A stretch of DNA of 64,000 nucleotides from Pyrrhosoma nymphula (lineage: Eukaryota; Arthropoda; Insecta; Odonata; Coenagrionidae): the NCBI GenBank assembly GCA_963573305.1, contig OY754329.1, forward strand, positions 46,768,417 through 46,832,416, in the 5' to 3' direction. A program made the translations under genes and the position numbers. The notes under the pieces were generated by a model, which was not told where the DNA came from, made no database searches, and saw only the letters and a list, made by a program, of their open reading frames with translations. The first letter of the stretch is position 1, and every line of letters starts with the position of its first letter. Below, in pieces: positions 20,371 through 32,800 of the stretch.

Positions 20371-21558
20371 TTGAAATTCTTTCGATGACCGACTGACCAA
20401 CGCCTGGTCGTCTGCGGATCTAACCGGTTTTTATCCGCTAGTCTCCTACTTTCATTCCCACATCTAGCTCCTCCCATGCCTCTCTTAACATTTCCTCGGC
20501 ATAGATGATAAAAAAAAGGCGACAACGGGCACCCTTGCCGCACCCCGCAACCTATAAATGCCCACCCTGATTCACCGTCTGTTACCCTCACCTGAGTCCT
20601 CTGCCCCATACATAAGTTTCGGATGAGTCTCCTATCACGCCAATATTCCTATTTTCAATATTCCTATTTTCCACAGTATTTGTATTAGTTTCTCCCAGTT
20701 TACTCTGTCAAACGCCTTTTCGAAATCTACAAAACAAGTGAAAACATCCTGATTATGCTATATGTTTCTATCTATAAGTGTCCTCATTACCGCAATCGCG
20801 TCTCTGGTTGCCCACCCCTTCCTTAACCCAAATTAGTCATCGCCTGAATAGCAGTTTGCTCTGCTCTTCAACCTTCTATTTAGTATTCTAAGCAAGAATT
20901 TTGCTGCGTGCGAAATTAAACTGATTGTTCTATACTCCTCGCATTCTGACGCTTTCGTCTTCTTCGGGATAGGTATTAATACTGTTTTCACGAAATCCTC
21001 TGGCCATACTCCTTCCTCGTAGATCCTGCGAATAAGTTCGAAAAACGATTTTCTCCCCTTACCACCTAGATTCTTCAGTAGCTCCGAAGGTAGGTTATCG
21101 ATTCCCACGGCTTTTCTACCCTTCATCTCTCTTAATGCCCTCACTATTTTGCTGGCAAGTAACTCTGGTCCGAGGTTATTCTTATCTATTGCTTCTTCAT
21201 CCTCTAGATCTAGGTTAAATGGTCTATTCTCGCTGTCATAAAGCTCCTCTACGTATTCTCTCAATCTTTCCTGGATATCTTCCTGTTCTATTAATATCTT
21301 CCCTGTTTTGTCCTTAACCTTTGGTATCGTTTCACCTCTCTTACCACCCGATAACATATTCACCTTGGCGTACAAAGCGCCCACTTCCCGCTTTTCCATT
21401 TCCTCGCATTGTCCCTTCCACCAGTTTTCTTTTGCCCGATTGGTCACTCGCCGCAGTTTATTTTTTAATTTCTTGTACTTCGTCTTGCCTACATCGGTGT
21501 TGACGTTTTTCCATATCCTTCTCTCCTCCAATTTTTTTTCATTTCTTCCGTAACTCAC
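20370..21558 (-). pseudogene. Reverse transcriptase domain of the RTE-like element
   Basis: The 241-codon open part (21558-20833) holds the pre-RT segment (NRAKENWWKGQCEEMEKREV, KIVRALREMKGRKAVGIDNL) and RT motifs 1-2 (VKTVLIPIPKK, CEEYRTISLISHAAK). An in-frame stop at about 20833 follows GDD. Beyond it come FGLRKGWATRDAI, a stop near 20760, motif A FVDFEKAFDRV, then GCGVRQGCPLSP (motif B) in another frame. The catalytic box reads SADD (about 20419-20408) where F/Y-ADD is expected, followed by QALVSRSSKEFQTLVDALEM. Changed catalytic context, stops and shifts all argue against activity. Confidence 0.85.
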
Positions 21559-21839
21559 TGCTTCTTAACCCTCTTCTTTTCTACCGTTCCTATTGTTTTC
21601 TCTGCCGCTCCTGCGATGCCGGTTTTTTGAACCCCCCATCTTCTCTCTATTGTTCCCATCCGCTTTGCCTCACCTATGCTCTTTTCTACCAGCTCTTGGT
21701 ATTTCCTCCTTTTCAACCCTTTCAATGCTTCAAGATTCTACCTCTTTATCTTCTTACCTTTACAAAGCCTTTTTAATCTAACTTCACACTTTTACTCTGT
21801 TCCTAAACCTCAGCCTTACCATTATGTAATCAATTTGGT

Positions 21840-22442
21840 ATCTCACAGTATCACCCGGCATTTTCCATGTGTACCTACGCCTGGGGTGATGTTTAAACCA
21901 AGTGTGTCACTACTAATTTTTTACTTCTACAAAATTCAACTACCTTTCCACCGCGATCATTTCTTCTTCCTAGCCCAAACCCTCTCACTTCTAATCCGTC
22001 CCTCCCTTTCCCCACCTCTGCATTCCAGTCACCCATCACTATCAGGTTTTTCTTTCCTGGTACTTCTCTAATTATTTCTTCTACTTGCTCGTACACCTCC
22101 TCCACCTCTTCCTCCCTATGGTTGCTTGCAGGTATGCATACCTGGACCAGTACGGAATTCGTCGGGCGTGCTTTTATTTCTACTACTAGCATCCTGTTGC
22201 TCACCTGTTCAATGTTTACCATCCTCAGCCCCAATTTTGTGTTCAGTACCATGCCTACCCCACGTTGACTCTCATCTCCCCCACTATAGCCTGTAGGTAT
22301 CACTCCAATAGTCCCCGCTATCCTTCCATCTGACCTCGCACAATCCCAAAGCATCTATTTTTCCTTTTTCCATTTCCTGCTTAATATTTTCAAGCCTCCC
22401 GGCCCTCATTATGGTCCTTACGTTCCAAGTTCCTATTTTTAC
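21840..22442 (-). pseudogene. Endonuclease (EEP/APE) domain of the RTE-like element
   Basis: The frame begins KIGTWNVRTIMRAGRLENIK at about 22435, then GLCEVRW, and shifts near 22350. It continues as GVGMVLNTKLGLRMVNIEQV and later VMGDWNAEVGKGRDGLEV (the conserved G-D-W/F-N motif), FCRSKKLVVTH, and, after another shift, YTWKMPGD and QIDYIMVRLR (the conserved I-D-Y). This enzyme nicks target DNA to prime reverse transcription. The final S-D-H motif is not clear. At least two frameshifts break the domain. Confidence 0.82.
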
Positions 22443-22639
22443 CACTGTTTACCTCCTCCTCTTCCTCTTTTTCTTCTTCTTCTCCCTCATATCCGCCGAT
22501 GATGATGCTGTGCAAGGATTTCGTGTGATGACGACCGCGGAGGCCTTGCCTCCCCCGCTTCCGGGCACGACACCCCCCCCCTAGTGGGCGGCGTCCCGTA
22601 GTTGCCAGGAATCAATTCTCTGTGTATGACTTTTTTATT

Positions 22640-25130
22640 GTAGGAAGTGATAGTTGAGAGGTATTCCCACGCCACTCAACGGTATTTTTAACATGACACC
22701 ATCACGGAACTACCTATTGTCTGGCTCCTTCCCTTCGACCTATCTGGCAAGGGTGGCCCTACCAGGCGCAATAGTACTTACTCCTGCCAGTCCAGCTCTA
22801 GGGGTCATTGGAATGCACGAGCCCTTGTACCACGTCAAGATCGTAGTTCAAGGAAGAGAAGAAATTTCAGAACAACAAGAAAAACGTAACATCTCATCTC
22901 GTTCTTATTTAGGAGAGGATTTAAATTCTTTGATTAGCAATTTTTTGACAGAGTATGGAGAAAACCATTTCCTAAATACTTTCCAAAAAAATCTTTAATT
23001 AGGAATAGACACGGAGGAGAACTCTCTAAAAAGCTTTGTACCGTATTTGATTCATAGCTTCAATGGGTTACTTTTCTTTCAAAATAGGAGAGTTTGATAT
23101 TTCTCATCTCTTTCCTATCATAAGTTTCAACTTCATATATAAATTGGTTGACTATTATATCCTACTGTGGCTTAGAAAAGCATGAAAATATAAATATCCG
23201 TCAACTGAGTCAGAATTAAATTTGGAATCATATATTTTATGTATTTAAAAATAAAATTCCCCTACTTACTCAGCGACCGGGTTTTAATGCCTAATCCTCC
23301 CGTCAGAAATGATGTACAAATGCGCGGAAAAATGCTCATCTTGGAAAAGGAAGTCAAAATAAACAATCACCACCGCAACAATCCCTAAATGTTTGATATC
23401 GTCCCATTTAAATTGGGAGTAGACTTGAAATCCTTTACCAGTGCTACCACATCCAATTATTTCTTATGCTTAACTAGTTAAATAGTACCTGACTTTGTCA
23501 GCCTCTCATTATTACCATACCATGTGGACCCGGCGTTTTCAGTAAATAACCACCAGCGTATATTCAAGCCACGCATGTATATTCATTTTCATCTAAGTGA
23601 TGGGTTTTTTAATCCCTCCTACTCAGATTCCTGTAAAATTGTAGTCGGTGTTCATTGGTGAAGGTGGAGGAAAAATGAAATTGAGAGAATAAAATGAAGA
23701 GAATTAGTGCACAAAAATAAAATAATTAAGCCAAAAAACATGGAGAAATAATACACAGCGGAGTATGCAGCATTTGTTTTTTATTGCTTCAAAGGTCAAA
23801 ATAAAAAAGCAAAACCCAAAGTTAACCCTGGAAAGAGAGTGATGGAATGAATAGCAAGTCTCTAATGAACCTTTCCTCCCCACCCAATTCAAATCTATTG
23901 AAAACGAACAGCCTTTTATTTTTTAGTAAGGGTATTTGAAATTCTTAGGGATCGTTCTCAATAGTAGAACAAGGGAAAGATCCTCAATGTTTCGTTTCAT
24001 ATAATTCCATTTCACTCTCCGGAGCAAATCTCTATCAATGCAGAGATCAACCCCAGTTTCGCTTTTTTCCACAACCATCTTTTTTGTCATCTCAACTCGT
24101 AACCCCTATATCAACCCAACAACATGTGGTTTTGTTAATTTTTAATGGTCAATCTAAGACCTACAACTCATAAAACTAGCAATCTTTTGGATTTGCATAA
24201 ATATTGTACTGCACTGGAGAAATTCAAGATAGTGAATTTTAGTAGAAAACCAGATTTCAAAGTATGCTTGTACGGCTCTTGCTTGACTCTTGCTAAGTAT
24301 GACTTGCTCGGTAGAAACTCCCGAAAAGAGTTGGATAGAAAACAATTTTAATGACATTTCTGAAAAGTAAAAGAAAAACTTACTATTGACGAAGGGCTTC
24401 GACGAAGACCAAGGAGGAGAGATACATAAAGAATGAGATGATGATGGATGTTAAAATGAAGAATTATAAAAGAGTAATGCTCTTAGCTGAAAGGAGACAA
24501 GGAGTGTAGAGCTTCAGCTAATCAAACTTCGGATTTGGGGCTGCTGATCTTGACATTTAAGAAATTACTTTCGGTTTTAGGGAAGGACCAAAATGAAAAG
24601 TCTTCTTCCACGTGACTCAAGGATGCTATGAGGTCTCCTATGCATCTTAGTCATGCGATCGTGACAAACCTGTTTGGCGGTGGAGATTCAACGCTTAATC
24701 CTACTTTGGCGAGACCACTTTTTCTTAGACCTCCGTTTAGTTAACATTTTTTCTACGAGGGTTTCATTACCAGGTCCTTGTGAACCTTCGTTGCCCTTCA
24801 ACCAACATATAACCTCCTTCGCGAATATTTTTTTAAATAACTCATAATTATTAATCTATCCATAATCTATCCTTTCAAACCACCCAATATATTTTCTTCA
24901 CTCATTTCGTCTTTCTTTCGGACAGCTAGATTTTCGTTCTCTCCGTCACACGTACCTTCAGAGTCTTATGTATCTTCCGATTCTTTTGCGTCGATGTTTT
25001 GCGGTTTCGTAGTAGCTATTTCCCTCCTTACGATCACGCATGGGCTGAATTCCATGGGGATGAGATACAAGTTTCATTACTCGGCTTAAAATATATTCAG
25101 CGAATTCTGGCGAGATGAAACATCATTCTG
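22640..25130. other. AT-rich DNA, no gene recognised
   Basis: Frames at 22654-22998 (114 codons) and 24145-24351 have no domain I recognise. No transposon ends were found. It may be intronic or intergenic. Confidence 0.45.
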
Positions 25131-25141
25131 AACTGAAAGTC

Positions 25142-25276
25142 CACAGAATAATTTATTTACTGTACCACGCGTTTCGACGTCAAAGCGTCATCTTCAGGAA
25201 CATTCTTGAGGTAATTGTACCTTAAGATAAAGCTTTGACGTCGAAACGCGTTACACAGTAAAGACATTATTCTGTG
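25142..25276. repeat. Foldback with hammerhead-like core
   Basis: Arms at 25142-25186 and 25232-25276 are near-perfect reverse complements (outer CACAGAATAAT, inner GCTTTGACGTCGAAACGCG). On the minus strand the left side reads CTGAAGA (25196-25190), a T, then GACG-CTTTGA-CGTC and GAAACGCG. That is CUGANGA, one extra U, a 4-bp stem with a 6-base loop, then GAAAC. On the plus strand the second half-core has TTAAGAT in place of the box. Position 17 after the short stem III would be G in the minus copy (disfavoured) and U in the plus copy. Confidence 0.7.
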
Positions 25277-25399
25277 AACATTACCAAGTTGTTTTTACTT
25301 AAATTACACGGTTGAAAATGCCAACAGGTTGGAAAAGGGTGAGTCCAAGGGCTGAAAACGTATTTTTAACTCGATAGGGTAGGGTGATTTTTACGCTAT

Positions 25400-26430
25400 T
25401 CAAGTATCAAGATGTATCCACTAGTTTCTTTTATTCCATATCCACTTCTCCCAACCACCCTCCTATGCTTCCCGAACCAATCCATTTCTCCCTCAATTCT
25501 CTCCGGTTCAAATTGCGATATTCATCCCAGATCGGAAATAACCCTCGGAGAAGATGTTTCCTCCTCCATGAAGCTTTCTTAAAAGTCACACTGTTATTTT
25601 CCTCACGCCACCGTTTCCTTCAAACCCCGTCATCCTTCAAACGCCAGATTTTTACGTTCAAGAGGCTTATCAAGTGGAAGAGAAAAAAATATGTATCCCT
25701 ACTTTCATGCCATCCCCTTGTTTCCTCAAACTCTCCAGATAAAAGCCTCCCCACTCCATGATTCAACTTGTTTATTCCTCCTCGCTTCTTTTATTTCCAT
25801 GAAAATTCTAATCTTAACAATTATAATCCTCCTCATTTCAACTCCCCTTCCGATATCGTCTACTTAAACTCCTAGCAACCACCTATTTTCATCTCTTCCC
25901 TCCTCTCTGCCTTTCTCCCACGTCAAAAAGCTCACGCACATTCGCTGGATACATTCCCAAACTCCTCCATCATTTTCCCTTCGAGAGCCTGCGTTCTCTT
26001 CAAGCGATTCCTTTCAAAAACTCTTATCAGTCCGTTCCTCTTCCTTCACAAGCCCACTACACTCTCTCCTCTGCTCCCAAAACACTCATCACTCATTAAT
26101 TTCAGACCTCAGGCACCATGACTCACCCTGCTTCTCGATGTTTCACAAAACATGCCCCTGACTTCCCGATACTCCTTTCACAGACACGGCACCCCTGTCT
26201 TGCCCTCGTAAAATCCAACCTAATGACCGCGAGTGTCCGTCGCCATGGTATCTTACATTTTTATTATTCCTTCCTCACTCATATTTCACCGGTACTTCTC
26301 TCTAATATTTCTCTTTACATCCCATTCCTTCTCGCATTTCAGTTACCTTCTTCTCATCTACTTCATTCTCATCTTTCTCTCAATGTCGTTTTCTCCCGTA
26401 ACCAGGCAACGCGCCGGGGCCTCGGGTGTG
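25400..26430. other. About 1 kb pyrimidine-rich region on the plus strand
   Basis: The plus strand is strongly enriched in C and T (for example CCTCCTCATTTCAACTCCCC, CTTTCTCCCACG) for about 1 kb, with C-rich start-like words near 26118. Two open frames (25384-25761, 26118-26441) follow from the lack of purine-rich stops and show no domain. It could be a decayed G/A-rich transposon coding strand read on the minus, or a compositional anomaly. Confidence 0.4.
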
Positions 26431-26469
26431 GTTTTGTATGAATATGCTCCTTGTAAAATGGATTAAATC

Positions 26470-29400
26470 ATATGACGAAGATGATCCACGAAGGGAATTC
26501 TAGGCTCACTCCCTCATAAAGAAAACACGAGAATAAAATACCATGAAAATTATCAATCCTAAGACGCTGTTATCAATCCCCCTTGAGTTTTATCTGCCTT
26601 CGACAGATTATAAAAATGGTGAAAAATATCAGCTAACAGTATAAAAGAAAAAATAGATATATTTATCTCAATATTAGATGTTTTGAATAAAACACTAGGT
26701 AAAACTCCTAAAGGAAGGGTAAAATATTGTAAATACTAAAATTGGGTGGGAATTAAAAAAAAATATTAATTTGGAAAAATTCTATTGATGATACGCAGGT
26801 ATGATAAATTGACTTACATATCTGACCATTTATTCTTGATATCAGTATTTTATTTGTATCTGGAAACAATTTGGGTTAAGTTAAAAACGCCAAAAATTTT
26901 GAAAAATGCCAAAGGTATCTTTGGAAGATAAAAAGTAGTAGCTACAGTGATAGGTAGATAGATGTGTTAATGCAATAAATTCTCAAAGGCATCCTTTTTC
27001 AATAAAAATTACCCGTGATATGGCAAATCAGCGATTCGAATTACATTAACGACACTAGCACAATATTATTTTACTACTTCATAATTTCAATAGGTTGTCT
27101 AAAATATTAGCGCGTACTCTAGTCTTAACATACACTATGTCTGCAAACTTAGAGTCAAAAGGAGAACTTCTTCAACATTGCTACTTCAGCACTGGTAAAC
27201 CCAGGACAGTAGTTATTCTTTTAAAAATGTAATTTTAGTTAACTTTGATCTGTCACTGCTATTCTGTTGATGTGAACTTTTCATCTTGGGTTTCCTTTTT
27301 TCATGTATAAATGTATTCTGGAATTAACATTGCATGGAATACTTTCATTTTAGTTTCTGCACAACGAAAACATTACGGACGGAATTATAACCACACATGA
27401 TTGGACGCTTGCATTGATGCCTACAATTTTACAAGATGATGTTGTTTTATTACCATTCAAAGACATACCTGAGAATTTTAGCAACCTCTGTTAATATACA
27501 TTTCGGTAATGTAACGGTTAACAATCCAAATGTGAATAAAAACATAAAACATTAAAATATTCTATGGAAGTTATCATGTAGAGACGGAGCTACATTTTAA
27601 TATTGAAAAGTTAATCATTTTCTTAATTTCAACTTCACGAACGGGAGGGATCAGTGTGTAAAACAAGTATGATGCACAACGGCTCTAATCCTCTCGTGCA
27701 TTTGTCACATTTTTTCGTACGTTCATCCCTCCTCTTACGTTCCCAAATAAATATTCATTACATTGGTTTCAACTGAACTCCACCTCTTACGAGAACCTGA
27801 AACAGGTATACCACGCTGAGGTGTATCGATTCTAAGCATCTTCCGTGCGTGGGATGTGTATGAGAAATACTTTTTTATTGTATCAACGTATCCTTTTTAA
27901 TGGGTTTGACATATTTTTATTGTTAATGACTCTCAGCCAGGGAATAAGGGAAATCATAGAGATATGAAGTATAATAATCTACAGATGATGTAATATCTCA
28001 GAAAATAATACAAAATATGATAGAGTTGAAAATAGTATACTGCTAAACTAGTATAGTACTAGAAGTCTCTGTGTGAGCAAGTACTTGGGCATATTGAATT
28101 ACAGATTGGTTGACACGCCTCAGGAGAGTATGGATCATCCCGTACCTAATCTGGAGGTGGATTAAATTTGCATATTGATTATCCTTTCCGTTCAGTTACC
28201 ATTGCCAAAATATAGAAAGAGTGAAAATGCCGTTGTTCTCAAATTTAATAATACTGCATGCACTTATTACTACAGTTTTCCATCTGTATACTGAGAGAGC
28301 ACTTTGAATAACGGCTGGAATTAATAGTCGCACGATTGTGAAGGGAGACTTATAAAAAATATACATATCAGTTGCAAGTGGGAAGTACTATACTGCATTA
28401 ACTCCGTGTGAGCTGTACATTACCAGACAAGTTTCAATACTAAAGGTATATGGAATTCATGGAATAATAATTGCGGTTTCAAATTTCTTTAAATTCCTTA
28501 AAAACATGCTTGGCCAAAAGAGCTCTCACATTTTCCACTTTCAGGCGTGTAATGAAGGGTTGTATCAATGAGGATGCTCTATTATGCACTTACGGTACGG
28601 TTTGAATATCAGTTTGAGTAGAATTAATATTACCTGAGCTAGCGCGCTTTGATTTTTTTTAAATTTTTGTTAAAGTGTAGCAATACCGCCATAAATATCA
28701 CTCTCACCTCATTCTTTTTCCCCTTTCAACGTGTTGAGACCAGCCGTTTTCACTCCATAAACCCACGCTTCCAGACTGTCTGCGTTCCCACACTCGCCGC
28801 ACCAAGCCTGTTTGCCCGCGATAAGGTTGGCCCAGCCTTTCCTTCATCCATTCCTCTTTCACACTTCCCCCTTCATTTTCTTTCCTTTCATCTTTATCGA
28901 CACTCCATAGCTTTTCCAGTGGGCCTCCAGTGGTTGCCGAAAACCACTGAGCAGTAACGCTCATCCGGTGGTCCTTCTTAAACGTTGGCTTCTTCAATGC
29001 ATTATGAACCATCGTGAAAAAAACTTTTCAGTATAATTTCCATTCCAAGTATACCGAGTGAAGTTCCCAGTGGGTTCCGATATCACGCGTTATTGAGTTT
29101 TGGGGTTGGAGGCTAAATCTTTCTGTAGTTTATCATTATTTGCCTGGACTTTTTACCCGGTGGACAGAAATGTGGATGAGCACAAGTTAGTGATGAAATT
29201 TCATCCTCACCTGAGTGACTTTGTATTAGTTATTCGTGGCGTATGTAAGGCTTCAAAGGCCTTTCTTCCCCTCATATACAATTCATTATATTACTTCATT
29301 TCTTTCAACCATTTAGCTACAGGAAACGTACATCTGCGTTTTCTCTGGTGACAGCGTAAAAAAGCTCCATGCACGTTTGGCTGTCAGATTTATCCCTCTT

Positions 29401-29680
29401 CGAGTCCCTCTCCTTGGAATTTAATGGACCGACCTTCACGAGAAAAGTTCGGACGCTCACATTTCCTCATTATTCTGGAGTAGGATCGTTCATTTTAAGG
29501 TAATTGGAAGGGTTTTTGTGCTCCTTGGGTTTAGCTTATGACCGTGTTGCCTCCTTGGCATGTCACATAATGCCTAAAAACTAAGGAATTTACTTAGTTT
29601 GGTGTCTAATTGATCAACTAACTGCTGAAGGAACTGTAGATTGCATATTCAATGAAATTTCCTTATAAAATAAATAATAT
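26470..29680. other. AT-rich DNA, no gene recognised
   Basis: I see short frames only. A small C/T-rich patch at 28700-28960 supports two opposing frames of 102 codons each, neither of them recognisable. No terminal repeats were found. Confidence 0.45.
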
Positions 29681-29687
29681 TTTCGCA

Positions 29688-29831
29688 AATGAAAATGACT
29701 GGCAATTTTCCACAAGAATATATTTAAAAAACGACCAGTTTCAGTGTACAACACCATCATCAGGTGTTGTACACTGAAACCGGTCGTTTTTTAAATATAT
29801 TCTTGTGGAAAATTGCCAGTCATTTTCATTT
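29688..29831. repeat. 68-bp-arm perfect foldback centred on a hammerhead-like core
   Basis: Arms at 29688-29755 and 29763-29831 pair almost perfectly (one mismatch, A versus G, in the GACC[A/G]GTTTCAG segment) around a 7-base loop. On the minus strand the centre reads CTGATGA (29763-29757), then T-G, a GTGT-TGT-ACAC stem and loop, T, and GAAACTGGTC. That gives the conserved CUGAUGA and GAAA boxes, a 2-bp stem III (AC/GU) and C at the cleavage position 17. The palindrome centre lies inside the CUGAUGA box. Arm identity this high means a young event or gene conversion. Confidence 0.85.
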
Positions 29832-32800
29832 ATGATGTTATTCCATAAAATTAAGCCTGAAACTACAACTTTTAATATTTTCGCTATTGCATTTCCTCTA
29901 TAGCTGGATAGGAATCGTTTTTTTCCCTCGCAGAAAATAGTATTTTCGGATTAGATGGTTCCAACCTCTTTCTACGTAGATTGTGCAATAAAGTGCCAAA
30001 ACTCCTGGCACACAGTGGTAGAAAAAATACGAGATTTCCGCAGCTGACGGGTTGATTCTATGAATAAATAATGTTTTCTTTAGCTTACACCTCTAGCACC
30101 TTTTTGCAGCGTTTCTTATTATGAGCAGTATTTTCACTCTTAGAAAACTTTAATTTAGTGAGTGCTACAGTCCAACTATAAGTCTTTGCATGCTGCCAAT
30201 GTTCAAGCGCGTATCTTTTTCAGTAACGTAGTTGCTTCCTGTTTAAGAGCACTGTGTTGGCATGAACAATGTTCCAACTTAATATAACTTTTGCATGTAT
30301 TCTTTCAAAAGTATGTTTCATTATTTTCTACCAGCTTTGTGGCTGATTTTTTAAATCTTATCCAGGAGTATTCCCTCTCAGAAGTGTTTACTTTCTCTCC
30401 TAGCCTCTGAAGTCTGCGCCAAGTGAATGCTTGATTATTGAACGAAGTAATCACATGAATTGACTATTTAAAAGCTTGAAACAAATTAAGGATGAAATTA
30501 AATTGTATACAGCAATAAATAACGAGTTATTCCATGGTAATTAATAACGTTAACCCCACGAACTTGCAATAGGTTCACTATGGTGTCTCATCCGACAGAC
30601 GAAGTAATGCAGTTTAGTCTCCACACAACACCGATTGTTAATATGGATTCCACTGCAAAATCTTCGCCGCTGACGGAATTCGAAACAGAACCGTAGGAAT
30701 AAGAGCCTAGTGGTGCTCTTGCTCCCCACTCCTACCCGATCTTCAAAGTCACCCATACAATTATTCTAAAAACAATGACTGCCTATGATTTGAGGAACGC
30801 TGTTTTCACTCCGCAGGAATAAAACAGAGAAATTTGTCGACTTCTTCTGCAGAGAATTAATAGTTTTCTTTCTTCTTCACCATAATTATTGGAATTGTCT
30901 TCGTATAGGTTCCAATGGGATGGGTAACATTTCTTCACTTTTATATAACTTCTGCTATTTTCCATACCGTCTAACTTTCCCTCCAAGCTTTCTTCTTCCT
31001 CTTCTTCACTCTCCTTCATGATTCTGCATACTAATCAATTTTTGCAAAATGCATGCCCCAAACAAGATTTCTTTTTTATATCTCTGTGCAGTTTTCACTC
31101 CTCTCCTATTAACATCAGTACGATATCATTCCCTGGTCTATCAGTACAGTTGAAATAGTTTATTAATCTCCACTTTTACTAAGTACTTTTCAACTGCTCA
31201 TATTAAGCCGCTATCATGCACCACACTCTAAAAACAAAGATTTGGCAAATCTCTTTCTTCGTTATAAAAATATTTTTCGCTTTTTCAAAAGCTCTCATAC
31301 CTACTGATATTATTTGTCTTATTTCTTTAGCACAGCTTCCGTTTTAAATCACCTAGCTTTCCAAATACTGAAAATATCTCAAACATATTGTCCTTCCATG
31401 AATTTTTAAATATAATAATATGTTTCCTCTGCCTTCTCTGGCCCGTGAAGTAATCAATTGGCTGACATGTGAGCATCATATCAATGTCCTCGAAACTCAA
31501 GAGTACCCACGCTTTCCGCTGCGTAGAACGTGGACATGTTTGAACATTACTGAAATGTTAGCGGTATACCGCTGAGACTCGCTTTTGTGACCGCAGAGAA
31601 GTTCAGGGAGTGTTTCCCTAGGCCCTCGAGTGCTAAACTATTTGCTCAGGTGATAGCGCATATTCTCACGGAGGAATGGGTGGAATTAGACGGTGATTGA
31701 AGCGAGAGAGGTGGGTGACCTCGAGCTAGGTTTAGCGGAGCAATTTTCCCGCGATCGAAGGTCACCCTTCCGTAGGTTACTCACGATAAACGGATTCGGT
31801 GTGCTTGTCTTATTAGCATAATCGCAGCGTTACACGGACGTCACAGTCAACTTCCAAGGAGGAATTTCTGAATTAACTTTTGCAAGCATACGTTTGGAGC
31901 ACTTATCTGAGGGTACAGCAGACCTCGAAATGGTTTCCAGAACGCAATCTCTGGAAGGGAATTACCAGTCGACCACCGGGTAAATAAGAATGCTGCAAAG
32001 GAAAGCGTTTTAAGAATTGAGAGTGTCACCCGGATTGCTAATATTTTCTTTCTCAGCACCTTGTTGCTCGGTGAACCCTGCACTTTCGTAATGAAGTAAT
32101 AATTGTGTAATCCCTTAGGGGTTTAATTTTTATCTTGTCTTCCGATTTTCATAATTATTTCAAATCTGCAAAACGAATAATTCAATACGCGCTTCCTAAT
32201 CATGCGGTGAATATTCTGTTCTTCATGTTCGTTTAAACCTGATATATAAATGATGCTATATGCAATCATGCAATGTAAACTATGCCAACTGATGCTGATT
32301 TAATTATTACGTTAAAAATACCTAGATTCTATATCCTTTCAAAGGAGTCTTTTCGTATCTTTTTCCGCGAAAAACCTTTTTTACGCCCCAGTATTGTTTA
32401 TGTTTTCCCTCTCCCCACATCACAAACAAATTTGCAATGATCCCGGAATAATGGGTAAAATTATTCTGCTCTGCACACGCATTTAATAACTAACCGAAAG
32501 AAGTGGCCCTTATGGCTCACTTTGGGTGGATCTCAAAGCTTGAATTACGGTCGTAAAAATATCTGAACTATAGTATGTGTGATCCATTGGTATTTAGTGT
32601 AGGAGTTATAATGCTTCCTCAGACATTGAAGGGGAGGGGGTAAAGGGGAAAGAGGGTATGTGTATGTGTATGTGTGTGTTTACAATGCTTTGTGCTTAGA
32701 GTTTTTTCTCACAAATAACGACTTAATTTAATTAATAAAATGACAAATTTCACTAATTAATCTCAGATTACTCGAACTAATTGAATTTAGAGAATGTTCG

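Larger units (their letters stand above)
19751..22600 (-). mobile_element. RTE-like non-LTR retrotransposon, nearly full span, inactive
   Basis: On the minus strand the order is: 5' GC-rich leader (about 22600-22450), apurinic-type endonuclease, reverse transcriptase, basic C-terminal tail, then a 3' end in GAATGAATGAA (19764-19751). The RT words most resemble the RTE/BovB-type clade. Several frameshifts, in-frame stops and a deletion near 19975 (between the FEMCVWRR and VIEGRMLGKR segments) make it dead. A 5'-truncated relative sharing the last 130 bp lies at 53346-53473. The simple GAAT-type tail without poly-A fits RTE elements. No target-site duplication was identified. Confidence 0.85.

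Noticed and set aside
20185..22071. Plus-strand frames over the RTE-like element
   Set aside because: They are shadows of the minus-strand endonuclease and reverse transcriptase, which show conserved motifs in order.
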